From the NCBI GenBank assembly GCA_035610365.1, contig CM069432.1:82154520-82218519 (forward strand): a stretch of 64,000 nucleotides of DNA. Reading direction: 5' to 3'. This DNA comes from Aquatica leii. Its lineage: Eukaryota; Arthropoda; Insecta; Coleoptera; Lampyridae. The notes below the pieces were generated by a model that saw nothing but the letters and a program-made list of their open reading frames with translations, ran no database searches and had not been told where the DNA came from. How positions within the stretch are numbered: position 1 is the first letter of the stretch; each line of letters begins with the position of its first letter. A program made the position numbers and the translations under genes. This document shows positions 11,478 through 23,486 of the stretch, in pieces.

Positions 11478-14400
11478 ATGGAGGAGTTGATGTTGCAGCC
11501 AGATATACAAGAAAATGTGAGTAATTTGTTACATTGGTAAATAGATAGCAGTCCGATGAAGTCGTATTCAATAGTCGAGTGTCCAAAATTACATAGTATT
11601 GATTTAGTATTTAATCGGTTTTTGTTCTTCTGACCTTCATCTTATTTGTTCGTATACATTGATAAACTTTGGTGTTTTATACATAACTAAATAAACCACT
11701 TATAACAATACAATAAGTGTATCCAATATATATAAATGGAATTTGATTCAATAAATTTGGTAAGATTTTTTCTTGATTCTAAAACCAAAAATATTAAAAA
11801 TCTTTTTGTAATCTCCAGGTTTTAGTTTTAAATTATTATAAACGTTTCATTATAATTTTCAATGTTTTTAAAATATTTTTTTACCAAACGATTAGAGATC
11901 AACATCATTGTTTTCTAATTTAATTAAAATATGTTTAAAAACTTTCTAATACCCATTTGCTTTTTAAAGCAGTTAGATATCTACTGAAATAAATCAATTT
12001 GTGCTTTTAAAAATTAATAATATATTTTGAAAATTAAATATTTAATTTGTGGGGTAGTGAAACTAAATTATACTCGGTGGAAAGTTGTAAATAATGAAAA
12101 ATAACCATTTTTAAAAAAAATTATACTAATTATTTATTAAACTTAAAATTTTTAGGTCTAGTCTAGTTTTTATTTGAATATGTATCAAATTTTAATTCAA
12201 TTGATCAATTACGACTCTAATAAGAAATTACATATTTTTAAAAATTAATTCAATATTTAACAATGTTTATATTTTTTTAAAATTAATTGACAACCTTAAA
12301 CTTTATACATAATTCTTGACACACAATTACTTGATTATAATACAGTGCACGCCGCTTATTGAAATCACGGATAATCTTATCACTGTATCAAAGAACGAGC
12401 CGGACTACTACATAGAAAAAACACTGTTTATAGTAATCATAATTTCGGTTTATGATATGAATTTTCTTCTTAGGTTTGTTTCTATATATAAACAATAATC
12501 TATTTTGCATGAATTTTTTAGCTGAATTTTCACAATACGCTTGTTTCGAGTGAAAAATTTAATGATTGTACTCTAAAAATACTTTTTTTTTCATGTTTAA
12601 CTTTGTTTTTGAAATGTTATTTATTCTAGTATTTTGACTGACCTACGTAACATTGCATTAAACATCTGTAAATATACGTTATCTTCGAATTAACTTGGAA
12701 CGCTTATGCGTTCTTAGAATAAGAACTTCATTTAATTACATCTTATGTGATAACGTTATTTTGTATTTATTTTTATTTTTAGTGTCAGCAAATTACTGAG
12801 AAGTGATGTGTAGTTCTTAGAAAAGGTCAGTAATTTTCGATTTATTTGACTCAAATTTTTTTTTAAACGTTTTATCAAAATTTTTATTTTGACAAATTCT
12901 GCTTGTATTGATGCTATAATAACACCTCGAAATTAACAACCTTTTAATCAGATACACGCTTTATGTACTTACTGCTTTCTAACCAATCAACATGTAATTG
13001 TTTTTTGGATATTGTTATCATTGGGTTATTGTTATCAAAAGTCCAAAGTCCCAACGCGATTCTATTGAGCGACGTGCACTGTATTAAGACCACTAATCCG
13101 TCTATTAAAATTTTTCTTATACTAAGCTAACGCTATCTCGCTATGCTTTATTTTACTTATTTAATAGTACTTCTCTTAAACAATTCAAATAACAAAACAA
13201 TATATTAGCAAAATTTTATAATAAAAATATGTTTATATTTTTTAGGAAACTGAAGATGAAATTCTTCACGATCCTTTCTGCGACCCAAACAAACCACTTA
13301 AAATATCATTTGAAGACATTTCATCAGCCGCATTCAAAATTAAATCGGGTGTAGTTCGAACGCCTTGTGATGTAAGTTAAAGCTATACAATTTAAACGTT
13401 ACAAACGTATACTTTAGAGATCTCAACTATCAGATACCATTGGAATGGATGTATTTTTTAAAAAAGATTATTTACAATATACTGGAAGGTAAGATGCTGG
13501 TATACAATACTTAAACAAAAAATTAATGAAAACGTTAGTTTTAAAGAACGAGGAGCGCGATACGCTTTGTTAATGTTAGAGGATGAAAAAAGAAAAGCCG
13601 GAGTAATATCCGCGTCTTTGGGAAATCACGCTTTAGCTTTATCATACCACGGGTATAAACTTGGTATACCTGTTACTGTAGTAATGCCAGTGGTTGCACC
13701 AATAATGAAAATTTCACAGTGTAGAAAATTTAAAGCAAACGTAATTGTACAGGGAAAAGGTATGGGCGAAGCTAAAAGCGCTGCGTTAAGACTTGCTAAA
13801 TATCATGGATATACATATATCAACGGGTATAATTATATATATTATATGTTATGAGTTAAAAATAATTGTATTTTAGTTATGACCATCCGCATATAATGGC
13901 TGGGCAAGGAACTTTAGGTTTGGAAATTGTTGAACAGGTTCAAGATATAGATGCTGTTGTTATTCCTATTGGAGGTGGGGGCTTAATTGCAGGTGCCGCT
14001 TTAGCTATTAAAACTCTTTACCCCAACATTCAAATAATTGTATGTAAACTTGCAAAATTAATGTGAAAATGAACTCAGTTATTCTCTAGGGAGTTGAATC
14101 AGAAAGATGTCCTAGTTTTTCGAAAGCGGTTGAAAATGGAAAACCAGTTTACGTTGAGATTGAGTCTACATTATCTGATGGCTTAGCCGTTCCTATGGTT
14201 GGATATAATGCTTTTGAAACGGCTCGTACACTTATAGATAAATTGGTAGTAACATAACACAAATAACAATAGTACATTTTTAATTATTAGGTAGTTGTAC
14301 GAGAAGAGTGGATAGCTATAGCAATTTTGCGACTAATTGAATACGAAAAATGCGTTGTCGAAGGAGCAGGTGCTGTAGGGTTAGCCGCGGTACTAGCAGG

Positions 14401-14901
14401 TCAGTTAAATGAACTCCAAGGTAAAAGGTAAGATATCAAATGTTATTGAACCAACTTTTATTTAAAATACCTGATACAATCACCAGAGTTGTTTTAAATC
14501 TTTGCGGAGGGAACATAGACACGACTATACTAGGCAGATGCTTAGAAAGAGGGTTAGCAGCAGACGGTCGATTAGTGAAAATTGTTGCAACTGTCAGCGA
14601 TCGGCCTGGAGGTATTTCAGAATTTTGTAAATTGTTAGCAGGATTTGGAGTATCGATTAAAGATATCCTTCATGAAAGAGCGTGGGTGGTTTCAGATGTC
14701 TTTAGTGTTGAAGTAATTCTACCAACCTTTAAATGCTGTTTAATCTTACCAGTCTCTTCACAGATTACGGTTGTATGTGAGACTAGAGACGCAGATCATA
14801 CAACGGAGCTTCAAAAATTACTTCTTAGAAATTACAAAAAAGTTAAGTTTGTAAACTTTCCTCAAGTTTATCCAGATATAGACATGTGTTCTAACGATTA
14901 A
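11478..14901 (+). CDS. L-threonine ammonia-lyase / serine dehydratase
   Basis: A PLP enzyme that deaminates threonine (and serine) to a 2-oxo acid and ammonia. Exons join in frame: 11478-11516, 13246-13371, 13418-13488, 13539-13826, 13877-14039, 14090-14245, 14291-14427, 14487-14712, 14764-14901, giving 447 residues. All introns are GT-AG; seven are 45-59 bp and the first is 1.7 kb. Landmarks are SFKERGA with the PLP-binding Lys at residue 81, SLGNHA at 105-110, and the phosphate-binding GGGG at 207-210. An ACT domain follows at about 355-430 ([11 protein letters not shown]). The start is the ATG whose 13 codons splice in phase to [14 protein letters not shown], the usual N-terminus. The ACT domain suggests ligand control, as in biosynthetic threonine deaminases. 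Intron 8 (51 bp) has no stop and could be retained. No disabling mutation is seen. Confidence 0.93.
12343..12600. repeat. pogo-type terminus or MITE in intron 1
   Basis: Starts at TA then CAGTGCACGCCGCTTATTGA and is the reverse complement of the repeats at 1210-1757, including the shared block AAACCGAAATTATGATTACT when read on the - strand. It lies in the first intron of the threonine ammonia-lyase gene. The inner border is not certain. Confidence 0.65.
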
Positions 14902-16029
14902 CCGGTAACATTTGTATATATGTATATACACTTACGCAATGTCTTACAAACTAATTATTTTAAGATTAAAATTTATTATTTGTTTATATTTGTTTTATAG
15001 ATAAATGTTTTATTCGTTTTTTTTAATAAATACGTTAATGTACCTACCTACCAAAATTAAACGGCATGCACAATTATTTGAATAGATTACTTTTACGTTA
15101 TGTTAGTTTCAATGGCTTAAGTACATCAATGTATAGCATTCAAAACCATAAGAGCACTTTGACTTTGTATTTTTTTTTGCTGATGTAGAAAAATGCTGGT
15201 CTTAAAAACCCCGTCTGTCTACAACTGTGGAAGTTCAACTGTTTGATGTGGTTTAACATAAAAAATTTAAGTGATTTTATTTTATATCAAGGATCGAAAC
15301 TATTATTTTTACTGGAACAGAAATGTAAATTGAAATTTGTTAAAGTGGATTTATTTAATACAAAAATAGTTATTTAATTTAATAAAATAATCCTTTACTA
15401 TAATGTACATAACACTGCAACTGTAGATTTAAATAAACACTGCTTGCGATAAGATTACGACACTCGCGTAAAATCACTGCATGTGCACTTATATATTTAA
15501 GTAACATCGGCGCATTTTTCTTTAAGACTTACTAAAGTCGATTTTTTAAGTTTACTTTTTGTAGTTTTACCTTATCTTTGACCAATGGCGGCTCGTGACT
15601 TTTTTAGTAGGTTAGCACAAAAGTAATTTTTTAAATTATTGGTTTGCATTTTAGGTTTGTATACTTATTCGATTAAAAATTTTAAATAATTTTGCAAACA
15701 CTAGTAACCGAGTTTGAGACCATTAATGTATGCTGTGTATTATGTAATAATATGATTTTAAATTATTAAAGTTTTGCATGCGTTTAGCTTATTTAAGATT
15801 ACCATCAAATGAGCAATTAAGGTTATTCTTAATTTTATGTTTCAGGTCAACAAACCTAGCGATGAATAGAACAGGTGGAAATGGAACAGAATTAAAACAA
15901 ATAGACAATACCTAATGAAGTTGTAACTAGTTTGTAGAAACAAGTCTTTATTTAATTAGAATATCAGTAAGCAAAATAATTTTTTGTTTTTCTTTGTACC
16001 TTGCTTCAAAGTACTGCGATATTACTGAA
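14902..16029. other. Intergenic; possible hAT terminus
   Basis: After the poly(A) signal there is no gene. At about 15584 the word CAATGGCGGCTCGTGAC resembles a hAT-type terminus (compare CAGTGGCGGCT at 9465), but no partner end was found. Confidence 0.4.
15025..15030 (+). terminator. Poly(A) signal of the threonine ammonia-lyase gene
   Basis: AATAAA lies 124 bp after the stop codon in AT-rich sequence and is the first canonical signal downstream. Confidence 0.6.
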
Positions 16030-16415
16030 AGTTTGACGAATTTCCATGGCAAGTAACTTTAATATGTCTGTAAGTCTTGCGTTTACATGTTTCAATAGCA
16101 CTTTTACAAATTTTAAACTTTGCGATGACAGGGGACTGTAACATTTCTGCAAATTCAAATCTTGTCATGGCAAGACTTAACAATATTGCTGCAAGTTTGT
16201 CGAAACTTGCAGCAAACTTGCTGCAAGTCTCCAAACTTGTCATGACAATATTGCTGCAAGTTTGTCGCGACAAGGTTGTCACAAGCTTGTTATTGCTTCC
16301 TTAGCCAACTTGCAGCAAACTTGCTGCAAGTCTCCAAACTTGTCACGACAATATTGCTGCAAGTTTTAAAGTTGTCATGACAAGTTTGCTGCAATCTTGA
16401 TACAAGCTTGCATTT
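16030..16415. repeat. TTGCTGCAAG palindromic repeat cluster
   Basis: Short inverted words (TTGCTGCAAG / CTTGCAGCAA, and TTGTCATGACAA) recur many times. A block of about 55 bp, TTGCTGCAAGTCTCCAAACT and onward to ATTGCTGCAAGTTT, occurs at about 16218-16264 and again at 16320-16366. The open frames crossing it on both strands are by-products of the repeat. It resembles the subterminal repeats of a DNA transposon, but no terminus was fixed. Confidence 0.65.
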
Positions 16416-16599
16416 CTGTTTGGGACTTGACTTACTGATTCATTATAATTGTTTCACATAAAGCGCTTATTGGTTCGCAGTATTTCTTACATGTAATCGA
16501 AATAAACACTAATAAATAATAAATATTCTAATTAAACATGAGTAATGGGCTACGGACTATGTCGAATTGTGCCCCTAATCGTTTTAAATCGCACGTTCA

Positions 16600-17095
16600 A
16601 AACAGGGTTTTTCACGTAATTTATTCGTTAAAAGTTTTTATACTTCAAATCATAGTATTTTAATATCAAGTAAATGGTTATTGGCTTTATAGTTAAAATA
16701 TATTCAAGAACGTATGTGTCTTGAACCTTTACAAAAGGTTGTTTAAAAGATGATAATTGTATAGGTAACCTAAACTTCATAATTTGACAAGATATAAATT
16801 TTTGAAGTTGATCCCAACAAACAACAATTGCCGGAACGATGAAGGGACGATACATTCTGGCCCAGTAACTCGGCGTCACAATGGCCATTATCTGGCCCAG
16901 TGCTATTTCATATACAGTGCTGTTGATGGGATTGATTCATATCTGTAATGGCCCTTCAATGGGCAGTATCACTGGGGCAGTACACCATGAGTAGCGTATA
17001 TGAATGTATTTTGGATACAGGATCGGTAACAGTAGTGCACTGGCAGTATGATTCCATAAAATGTATTGCCAGAATACTGCCAGTATATCAAATAT
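16600..17095. repeat. Dispersed repeat R, copy 1
   Basis: Starts with ACAGGGTTTTTCACGTAA and contains AAATGGTTATTGGCTTTATA and TTAAAATATATTCAAGAACG. It ends in a region rich in GGCCCAGT, CACTGG and GCCAGTAT words (16850-17090). The same order occurs in reverse at 30130-30620. No coding potential. Confidence 0.7.
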
Positions 17096-18525
17096 TAATT
17101 AATAATTAAGTAAAGAATATATTTTTATATTTTATTATTTCAAAAATGTAATACATATCTAATCCTTATCAACTGCTCTATTAGGATTTTGTTTGCGATG
17201 CATACGTCCACCATCTCGATCGGGGGCATTTCGTAGCCATACCTTAATTACTGCTTGGATTTCCTGTTGAGTAGAGTTTCTACTCAATGGATGTTTTCGA
17301 ACAACTGAGAACAAAATAATCACTGTAATACAGCCATCACAATTGCATTCAAAAAATTGTAAAGATGATACCCAAGTAGAAACTAATTAAAATTTGGACA
17401 GGATGCACTTATTAACACATAAAACTATTAAAGCCACCATTAAAATAGATAGATCAATAATCTAATACAATACACAATACACACTTTAGCCAATAATCAA
17501 AGTAGTAAATTCAAAGGATAAAAGAATTATGCAATAAACGTTTCTTGTTTGGGGTATAAATAGGTAATTTTGATTACTTGATATACCTGCACATTCTTGA
17601 ATTTACACTAAGGATTAAAACCCAGAGAACATTTAATTAAATTGTTTTAAATCTATGCTACTTACTGATAATAAGTTGCATGACATCTTTCAAACTCTCA
17701 AAACATAGCTTTCCATTTTGCCCTGATCAATTGCATTTGATTGCAACGCAGTTTTTCATGAGGTTACTCATAATTCTTCCAGTCGTGTCTAGTACATCTT
17801 TCCCCCCTGCAAGAAAGTACACTACAAAAGAAATACATTAATCTGAGCAATTTAAAAATTAGTTACATATTTTCAATGCTATACATAAATGTAAATAAAA
17901 ATTAGCATAGAAAATTAATATTATTATAATGATTACTTTGTATAGGGTGGGTAAAATTGCTTGTTTTGATAGGACAACTCCTTAATCATAATAGTTAACA
18001 AAAAGTGTAGATAACTCAAAACAAAAAACTATAGCTCATTTCTGTTTTCGAAGGATCCCATCGCATCGAGGATGCGAGGTCTATTTTTCGATATCGATTA
18101 TCATTAACAAGTTGCCGTATTAAACAAGCAATTTTGCTCACCCTGTACATATAGAATCATTGCTAGCTTTAAAATAACAAAAACGTACCGTTGCTGCCAT
18201 TAGGGAGTTATTGCAAAACGGCTTCTAAGGTTAAGCGTTAAGTAATATTACCTTATTACTTTAATATGGCAAGACCTTATTTTTGACGGTAACAATTGAG
18301 TTATTGCACGCCATTAGTTATCTACATTATTTTTAACCTCAAACTTGTTTCTTAAATTTTAGTTTTTTCGTTTTTTGTACTTGTGATATTTGTTGGCGGT
18401 TTTAATGAACGAAATTTTAGAGCTGTTATCAGTGTTGTAAATTTTCTATATAAATTTATATGCAAGGTGTCCAGAAAGGATAGGGGGTATTTGTAAATTC
18501 AATTAAAAACAAACCACAAGTCAGA

Positions 18526-18533
<8 letters not shown>

Positions 18534-18571
<38 letters not shown>
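18534..18571. repeat. (TA)n microsatellite
   Basis: Nineteen or so uninterrupted TA dinucleotides between the left terminal repeat and the transposase remnant. Confidence 0.95.
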
Positions 18572-18575
<4 letters not shown>

Positions 18576-18597
18576 TTTTACAGAAGATATTGGAAAA

Positions 18598-19250
18598 TTA
18601 ATTGGCAAAGATTATGTTGTCCAAATGTTGACCCTCGCTTTGCTGGCATTCCTCTAAACGAAATCGGAAATTAGCCACCACGCGTCTACACATCTCTCCG
18701 GAAATGGCGGCCATTTCGGTGCGGATGTTGTGCTTCAGTTGCAGTAGAGTTCGTGGTTTATTTGCGTACACTTTCTGCTTTAGGTATCCCCACATGAAAT
18801 AATCAAGGGGTGTCAGATTGGGGCTTCTCGGAGGCCAGTTGATGGTTCCTCTACGAGAGATCACTTTTTCTGGGAAAAGTTGATTGACAACCGCAATCGA
18901 TTGGTTTGAAGTGTGGCAAGTTGCCCCATCTTGTTGAAACCATGTCTCCGCATTAAAACCTTCAAACTTCTGTAATTGTGGAGCCAAAAAGTTCCGTAAC
19001 ATGTCGCAATACCGCTCACTATTTACCGTTAGTGCTCGCCCTCGCCAATCGCTTGTTGGGTTCGAACAGAGCGTGGGCGACCTGGATGTTGAATTTTCAC
19101 ACTCGAACCGGTATTCTCAAACATTCGAATCCATTTTCTGATAGTATCGTCCTTCGGTGCATTCCGTACATTAAATTCTGCACGATATAAACGTTGAGCT
19201 GACACTATCGAATCACCATTGCGATAATAAGCGCGTATGCAAAAAGCACG
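18598..19250 (-). pseudogene. IS630/mariner-type transposase with internal deletion
   Basis: The N-terminal part (about 19250-19027) reads as a helix-turn-helix region (DDTIRKWIRMFENTGS, then HPGRPRSVRT). It then breaks frame and joins directly to the C-terminal half, ORF 18598-19002 plus a few upstream codons (GRALTVNSERYCDM). The second catalytic Asp is visible in WFQQDGATCHT. The third-acid region reads PPRSPNLTPLDYFMWGYLK, where the usual SPDLTPLD is SPNLTPLD. The first catalytic block and roughly half the protein are missing. The product cannot be active. Confidence 0.88.
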
Positions 19251-20680
19251 ATGGTTTCCCGGGTACGCTTCTATGGTTACTATATCTCCAAATAATGGCG
19301 GAGCACGCTATCCTATCCACCTCCCCCCACCAATCGCGCCATTACTCGGACAACGCCGATACAAATACCCCCTACCCTTTCTGGACACCGTGTAGATAAG
19401 TTAATCTAGATTCATATTTTTTATCTAAAAAATACATAAGTTGTATGTATCTGCGATATAAGTATTTAATTTTTTATGTAAATTATTTAAATAATATATA
19501 TAAAAAAATCAAGTGTCCCGTAAAATTTCGGTTACAATATTTATGTTTTTCTTCAGTAATTTTCCGCACTCCATTGTAGTTCTTAAAATGAATTTCATCG
19601 TTATTATACTGCTTACATGATTTCATTTGTTATCTATATAAAGTTTGAATAGTTTATCTATTATATCTAATACTAGATAATTTTTGAAAGAAAAAAAAAT
19701 TAACTTTATATAATTTAAAAATTATCTATTTATAGCACTGGCTGTTATGTAGTCTCGCTTTTTTTTCACTCGTACTCATTTTCTTTTTTATGTTTCCCTC
19801 TAAAACTACCAACGTAAACAAACTTTGGAGGTTAAGATTATGAAGATTATTATCACATAACGCTATAAGGGAAATAACGTCACCTTAAATAAAGGAAGGC
19901 TGTATTTTATTAAGGTTCCCTTATTTAATAAAAACTTCTGCGCACGCGTAAATGTCAAAATAAGGTTTGCGTTAATAAGGGAAAGCGATCATAACGTGTG
20001 CAATAACTCCCTATTACTTGCTTATCTTGTAAAGATTCATTGAACTTGAGTAATTGTTCAGCGGTGTAAACTGGTAATTGTTCCAAAGCTGGATTATACG
20101 GTAAATAATTACTGACAATGTTACTGTTCAACTGTGAAAGTTGGATAAGGTATTTAAAGTCGTGACTTAACAGTTCAATAGACTGCATCATTTTTTGTAT
20201 TAAACCTGCAACGAAATAGAGGATTACTGGTTCTATTTATTCCATCAATTAAATTAAACCTTACCATCACTTGTTCTACAATTGCTACAATGTACATTGC
20301 TAGGATTAACAGTAGTTTGACTTTCAATATGAATCGGTGCATGGACTCCACTCTGCTTTGTAATAATTGCATTTGACAGTCCCTGTTTAGTGGTATGCGT
20401 GTTTTCTATTACATTTCGAATGTTACTATTGTCACATGCAAATCTTGGTGTAGGTGGCACATCTTCTTCTTCTTACTTAATCGTTTACAAGTTATATCTC
20501 TTAATGACATTATTATAATTTATACAATTTAAATAAAATAATTAACGACTTAAAAAATAAAATGCACAGGTAAAATGACCTGTTTACCGCCAACAAAAAC
20601 CTAACCACATTTATGGAACTTAAAATATTTAATGAAATTATTACCTTTGACCACAATCTTCACTTTCCATTATTAATAAT

Positions 20681-21087
20681 CAGTGTTGTAAATAGATAAT
20701 TTTGAAATTATATAGATACAGATAATTTTTTTTTGTTTCAAAAATTATCTAGTATTAGATAATAGATAAAATATTCAAACTTTATATAGATAACAGATAA
20801 TATATGAAATAATCTAGGTAGTAATAACGATAGATAGAGTTCATTTGAAGAACTACTATAGAATGTGGAAAATTACTAAAGAAAAACATACGTATTGTAA
20901 CTTGAATTTTACGAGACACTGGATTTTTTATAAATTTTATTTAAACAATTTAAATAAAAAATTATATATATACAGATACATATAACTAATATATTTTTGA
21001 TTGTATCTAGATACATATAAATAGATAAAAAATATGAATCTAGATTAATTTATCTATATAAATTTATATAGATAATTTACAACACTG
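20681..21087. mobile_element. hAT MITE, complete copy
   Basis: A 407-bp element with ends CAGTGTTGTAAATAGATAAT and ATAGATAATTTACAACACTG, flanked by the 8-bp target duplication TTAATAAT (20673-20680 and 21088-21095). The interior is AT-rich and full of AGATA words, with no coding frame. The split copy at 18430-19740 is the same family in the opposite orientation. It sits just upstream of the candidate first exon of the DUF4806 locus. Confidence 0.92.
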
Positions 21088-21105
21088 TTAATAATACAAA
21101 CACGT

Positions 21106-22924
21106 TGTTACATGCCAAAATTAACACAAAGTTACTGCCTGCAATGAAGTAACATAAACGGGGGTTGTGCCACTAGCTCAGTGAAGAAGGGGTGGGTTTT
21201 ATTTAAAATTCCGTGAAAAATTGGAAACGCGATCGTCGTAAAATTGAACTAGAACGGTAAAATAGTCAAATAATCGGTAAGGGCGCCAATCAAGGATTTC
21301 TATAAGGGTAGCTTTCAAACCCCTGATTACCTGAAAGCTCATCCGGTTGGTTACAACCCCAGAACTTACCTTGGGTTGTAACAATTCTGAAAAACACTTA
21401 AACAAAAATTTACGTATGCGGCGGCTAAATGAATAAAAGCTCTTTACATTTAACAATTTAACATTTATTGATTGAAAATTTAAAACAAAAACAAAATAAA
21501 ATAACAAGTACTAATTGATATCAAATAAATTTGAATAAAAGAAAAGAAATAATCTTAAGCAAACAAGAATGAACAATTTACACACAAAACATTACATTAA
21601 AATTTATAAAAAGAAATGCTACTACAATAGCGTTAACTCGACGTTTTCAAATATAATTAAATCTCAAGATCTTGACCGCATATTTATATCAAACAAATTA
21701 AATAACACAAAAAAAAACAATACAGTTTATAACATATATGTCCGAACTTTAATTCGAACTAAACAAAATATAGTTTATAAGTCGTTACATTATCATATAT
21801 TCGAAATACGAATCACTTCTCAAACGCATCAAAACAAAGTTAATTGATTTTAATTTCGCGCAAACACTATACGTGTTCATAGGAATAATTAAATTCAACG
21901 TTAGTCGTAATTTCAATTGACTCAAAATTGAAAGCTTTTACTGCATTTTTAATCGCGGGTCACTGCACGATCAAACAACAAAATCGATAAATACCTTAAT
22001 TCTTAATTGGTGATACCATTTGAACTTTGGTTCCCAGTGGTTTTGAAAGCTAACACCTTGGATGGACTTCGGCTGCTTCCCAAACAAAAGAACGACGACG
22101 GAAGATTTATTTCACAATATAATTTTATAACCGCCAAAGGCGAATTTAGGATTTAACCACATACCACCACAACATTAAACCCCACAAACGTAACAGTTTA
22201 TGTTTTAGAAATCACGAATTTTACACAAGCCGTACTATACGAAATTTGAAGAAAATTAACATTTTTCTCCACCAAACCTAATTTTCACGATTTCTGCTTA
22301 ACTTCCGCGGTTCTACATAACGTCAGAGGGTAAATTACCCTATATCTCCACTACATCTCACGGTAACCGGTATTTGTCATTCCGACCCATGATCGAATGA
22401 TCCCCCAAAAAATCAAACTTTTCAAAGTCCTCCTATCCCCTACTTAATTACTTAAATGTGCGCAGTAAAATTCGTGGTAAAAGAAAGAACATTGAACAAA
22501 CGAGAAAAACAAAGATGAAAATTATAATTAGCCACGTGAATTTCCTCACGTAGACCTCGACGAAAATATTTCTCACAAGAACGCTGAGACTTGCATTTTT
22601 GCAGGTGGCTTAAGATAGCGCTCAATCAAATAAGATTCAGCCTAAACAAGAAAAATGTATCAACTTACATTCCACAAAGTAAGTCGTAAATTATATTGAA
22701 TTGTTATTTTACGAAGATAACTAAATAAAGTACTAAAACAAAACTACGGATCTGTATGCATTTAAAAGAAAATTTCAATAATGATTGAAAACAACTTGAA
22801 ATATCATTAAACTCAAACCACACAAACAACAAGCAAAACGTTCTCGATGCTAATACTAAATTAATCAATCGAAACAAAAAAAACTTACGGTGTCTTTTAC
22901 AACGAAAATCAAACGCAGGTCACA
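21106..22924 (-). repeat. 3' LTR of the Ty3/gypsy element
   Basis: Long terminal repeat, 1819 bp, nearly identical to 28215-30038. Differences are mostly homopolymer length changes (for example near 21715, 21937, 22264 and 22890), one 6-bp indel near 22740 and about two substitutions. Confidence 0.95.
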
Positions 22925-22933
22925 CCTCCCCTA
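22925..22933 (-). promoter_or_regulatory. Polypurine tract
   Basis: On the - strand AGGGGAGG directly precedes the 3' LTR. This purine run is the expected primer for plus-strand DNA synthesis. Confidence 0.75.
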
Positions 22934-23486
22934 ATTAAAGAGGGATTTCTTAAATCACTCTAAAAATAGACAAACCAAAAAAAAACAAACGAAAACCCCT
23001 AACCCAAAAAAAAACTACAACTAAACGAAACTAAACCTATGGTTCTCGCGATCTCGCAATCATCGAGAACCCCTAACGAAACTAACGAAACGAAACGAAA
23101 ACTAAACGACAAAGGAAGGGTAGCATATGTTTGGGTTCGACACAGATCACTCGATGCTGCACAATAGAAGAGGGCGCGCTGCGCTTCACGAGATCCGCGC
23201 ATTGCGTTTTTCCCACAACTACTGCCCTCACCGAGCGATGGCACCTAGCCGCAAACACTACAGAGATAAAAGATAAGGACAGACAAGATAGCAGAAGAAA
23301 GAAAAATGGAAATAAAAGAACCGTTGTTTAGTCGCCTCTTACGACAAGTGGTGTCCCCACTGTAGAGAAATATTCTTAGTCCGTCTCTACACGGAACCCA
23401 AAAACGAAACTAACTAACCTAAATAAAAAAAAACAATACGATAGAACTAAAACAAAAGAACAATACTCAAACGATAAAACCTAAAA

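Larger units (their letters stand above)
18466..19389 (-). mobile_element. IS630/mariner-type element, deletion derivative
   Basis: The 30-bp terminal inverted repeats (18466-18495 and 19360-19389) differ at one position and begin GGTGTCCAGAAAGG. TA lies close outside each end, consistent with insertion at a TA in the hAT MITE. The element is 924 bp, short for the family, because the transposase gene has lost its middle. A run of TA dinucleotides (18534-18571) lies between the left terminus and the gene. Confidence 0.88.
18430..19740. mobile_element. hAT MITE, split by a later insertion
   Basis: Starts CAGTGTTGTAAATTTTCTAT and ends CTATTTATAGCACTG, with the 8-bp target duplication GCTGTTAT on each side (18422-18429 and 19741-19748). 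It is the reverse complement of the complete copy at 20681-21087, which defines its original length of about 400 bp. An IS630/mariner-type element (18466-19389) is inserted near one end. It lies inside the TA-flanked MITE. Confidence 0.9.
18203..20011. mobile_element. TA-flanked MITE inserted in a DUF4806 exon
   Basis: The ends are GGGAGTTATTGCA and TGCAATAACTCCC with TA on both outer sides (18201-18202 and 20012-20013). Further matching words lie inside, such as ACCTTATTTTTGAC and its complement. Removing the nested hAT MITE leaves about 490 bp with no coding frame. The insertion splits an exon: the two flanks join in frame when one TA is removed. A TA target suggests the Tc1/mariner superfamily, but this is not proven. 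Confidence 0.8.
17159..20690 (-). pseudogene. DUF4806-family gene, interrupted
   Basis: Exons on the - strand read as one DUF4806 protein, a family of unknown function common in insects. Pieces are: about 20460-20265 (VPPTPRF to NCRTSDG), 20205-20012 (SIELLSHDFKYLIQL to ESLQDKQV), 18202-18189 (IMAAT), 17806-17666 (GGKDVLDTTGRIMSNLM to LKDVMQLII) and 17304-17159 (VRKHPLSRNSTQQEIQ to the stop). GT-AG borders and phases agree for most joins. Two lesions kill it: a 1.8-kb transposon nest inside the second of these exons (removing it with one TA copy restores the frame), and a TGA at 17727-17729 where the family usually has Trp. The junction after MAAT and the 5' exons are unresolved; a candidate first exon (MESEDCGQ) lies near 20672-20645. 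Whether the parent was a host gene or a captured transposon gene is open. Confidence 0.78.

Noticed and set aside
13567..14066. Intron-retaining ends of the threonine ammonia-lyase exons as separate genes
   Set aside because: The frames run into GT-AG introns and join perfectly into one 447-residue protein.
16022..16304. Open frames of 75-86 codons on both strands
   Set aside because: Produced by the TTGCTGCAAG repeat cluster; low-complexity peptides.
21199..21507. 102-codon open frame in the LTR, repeated exactly at 28308-28616
   Set aside because: It lies wholly within the LTR, has no domain, and its conservation follows from the young age of the LTR pair.
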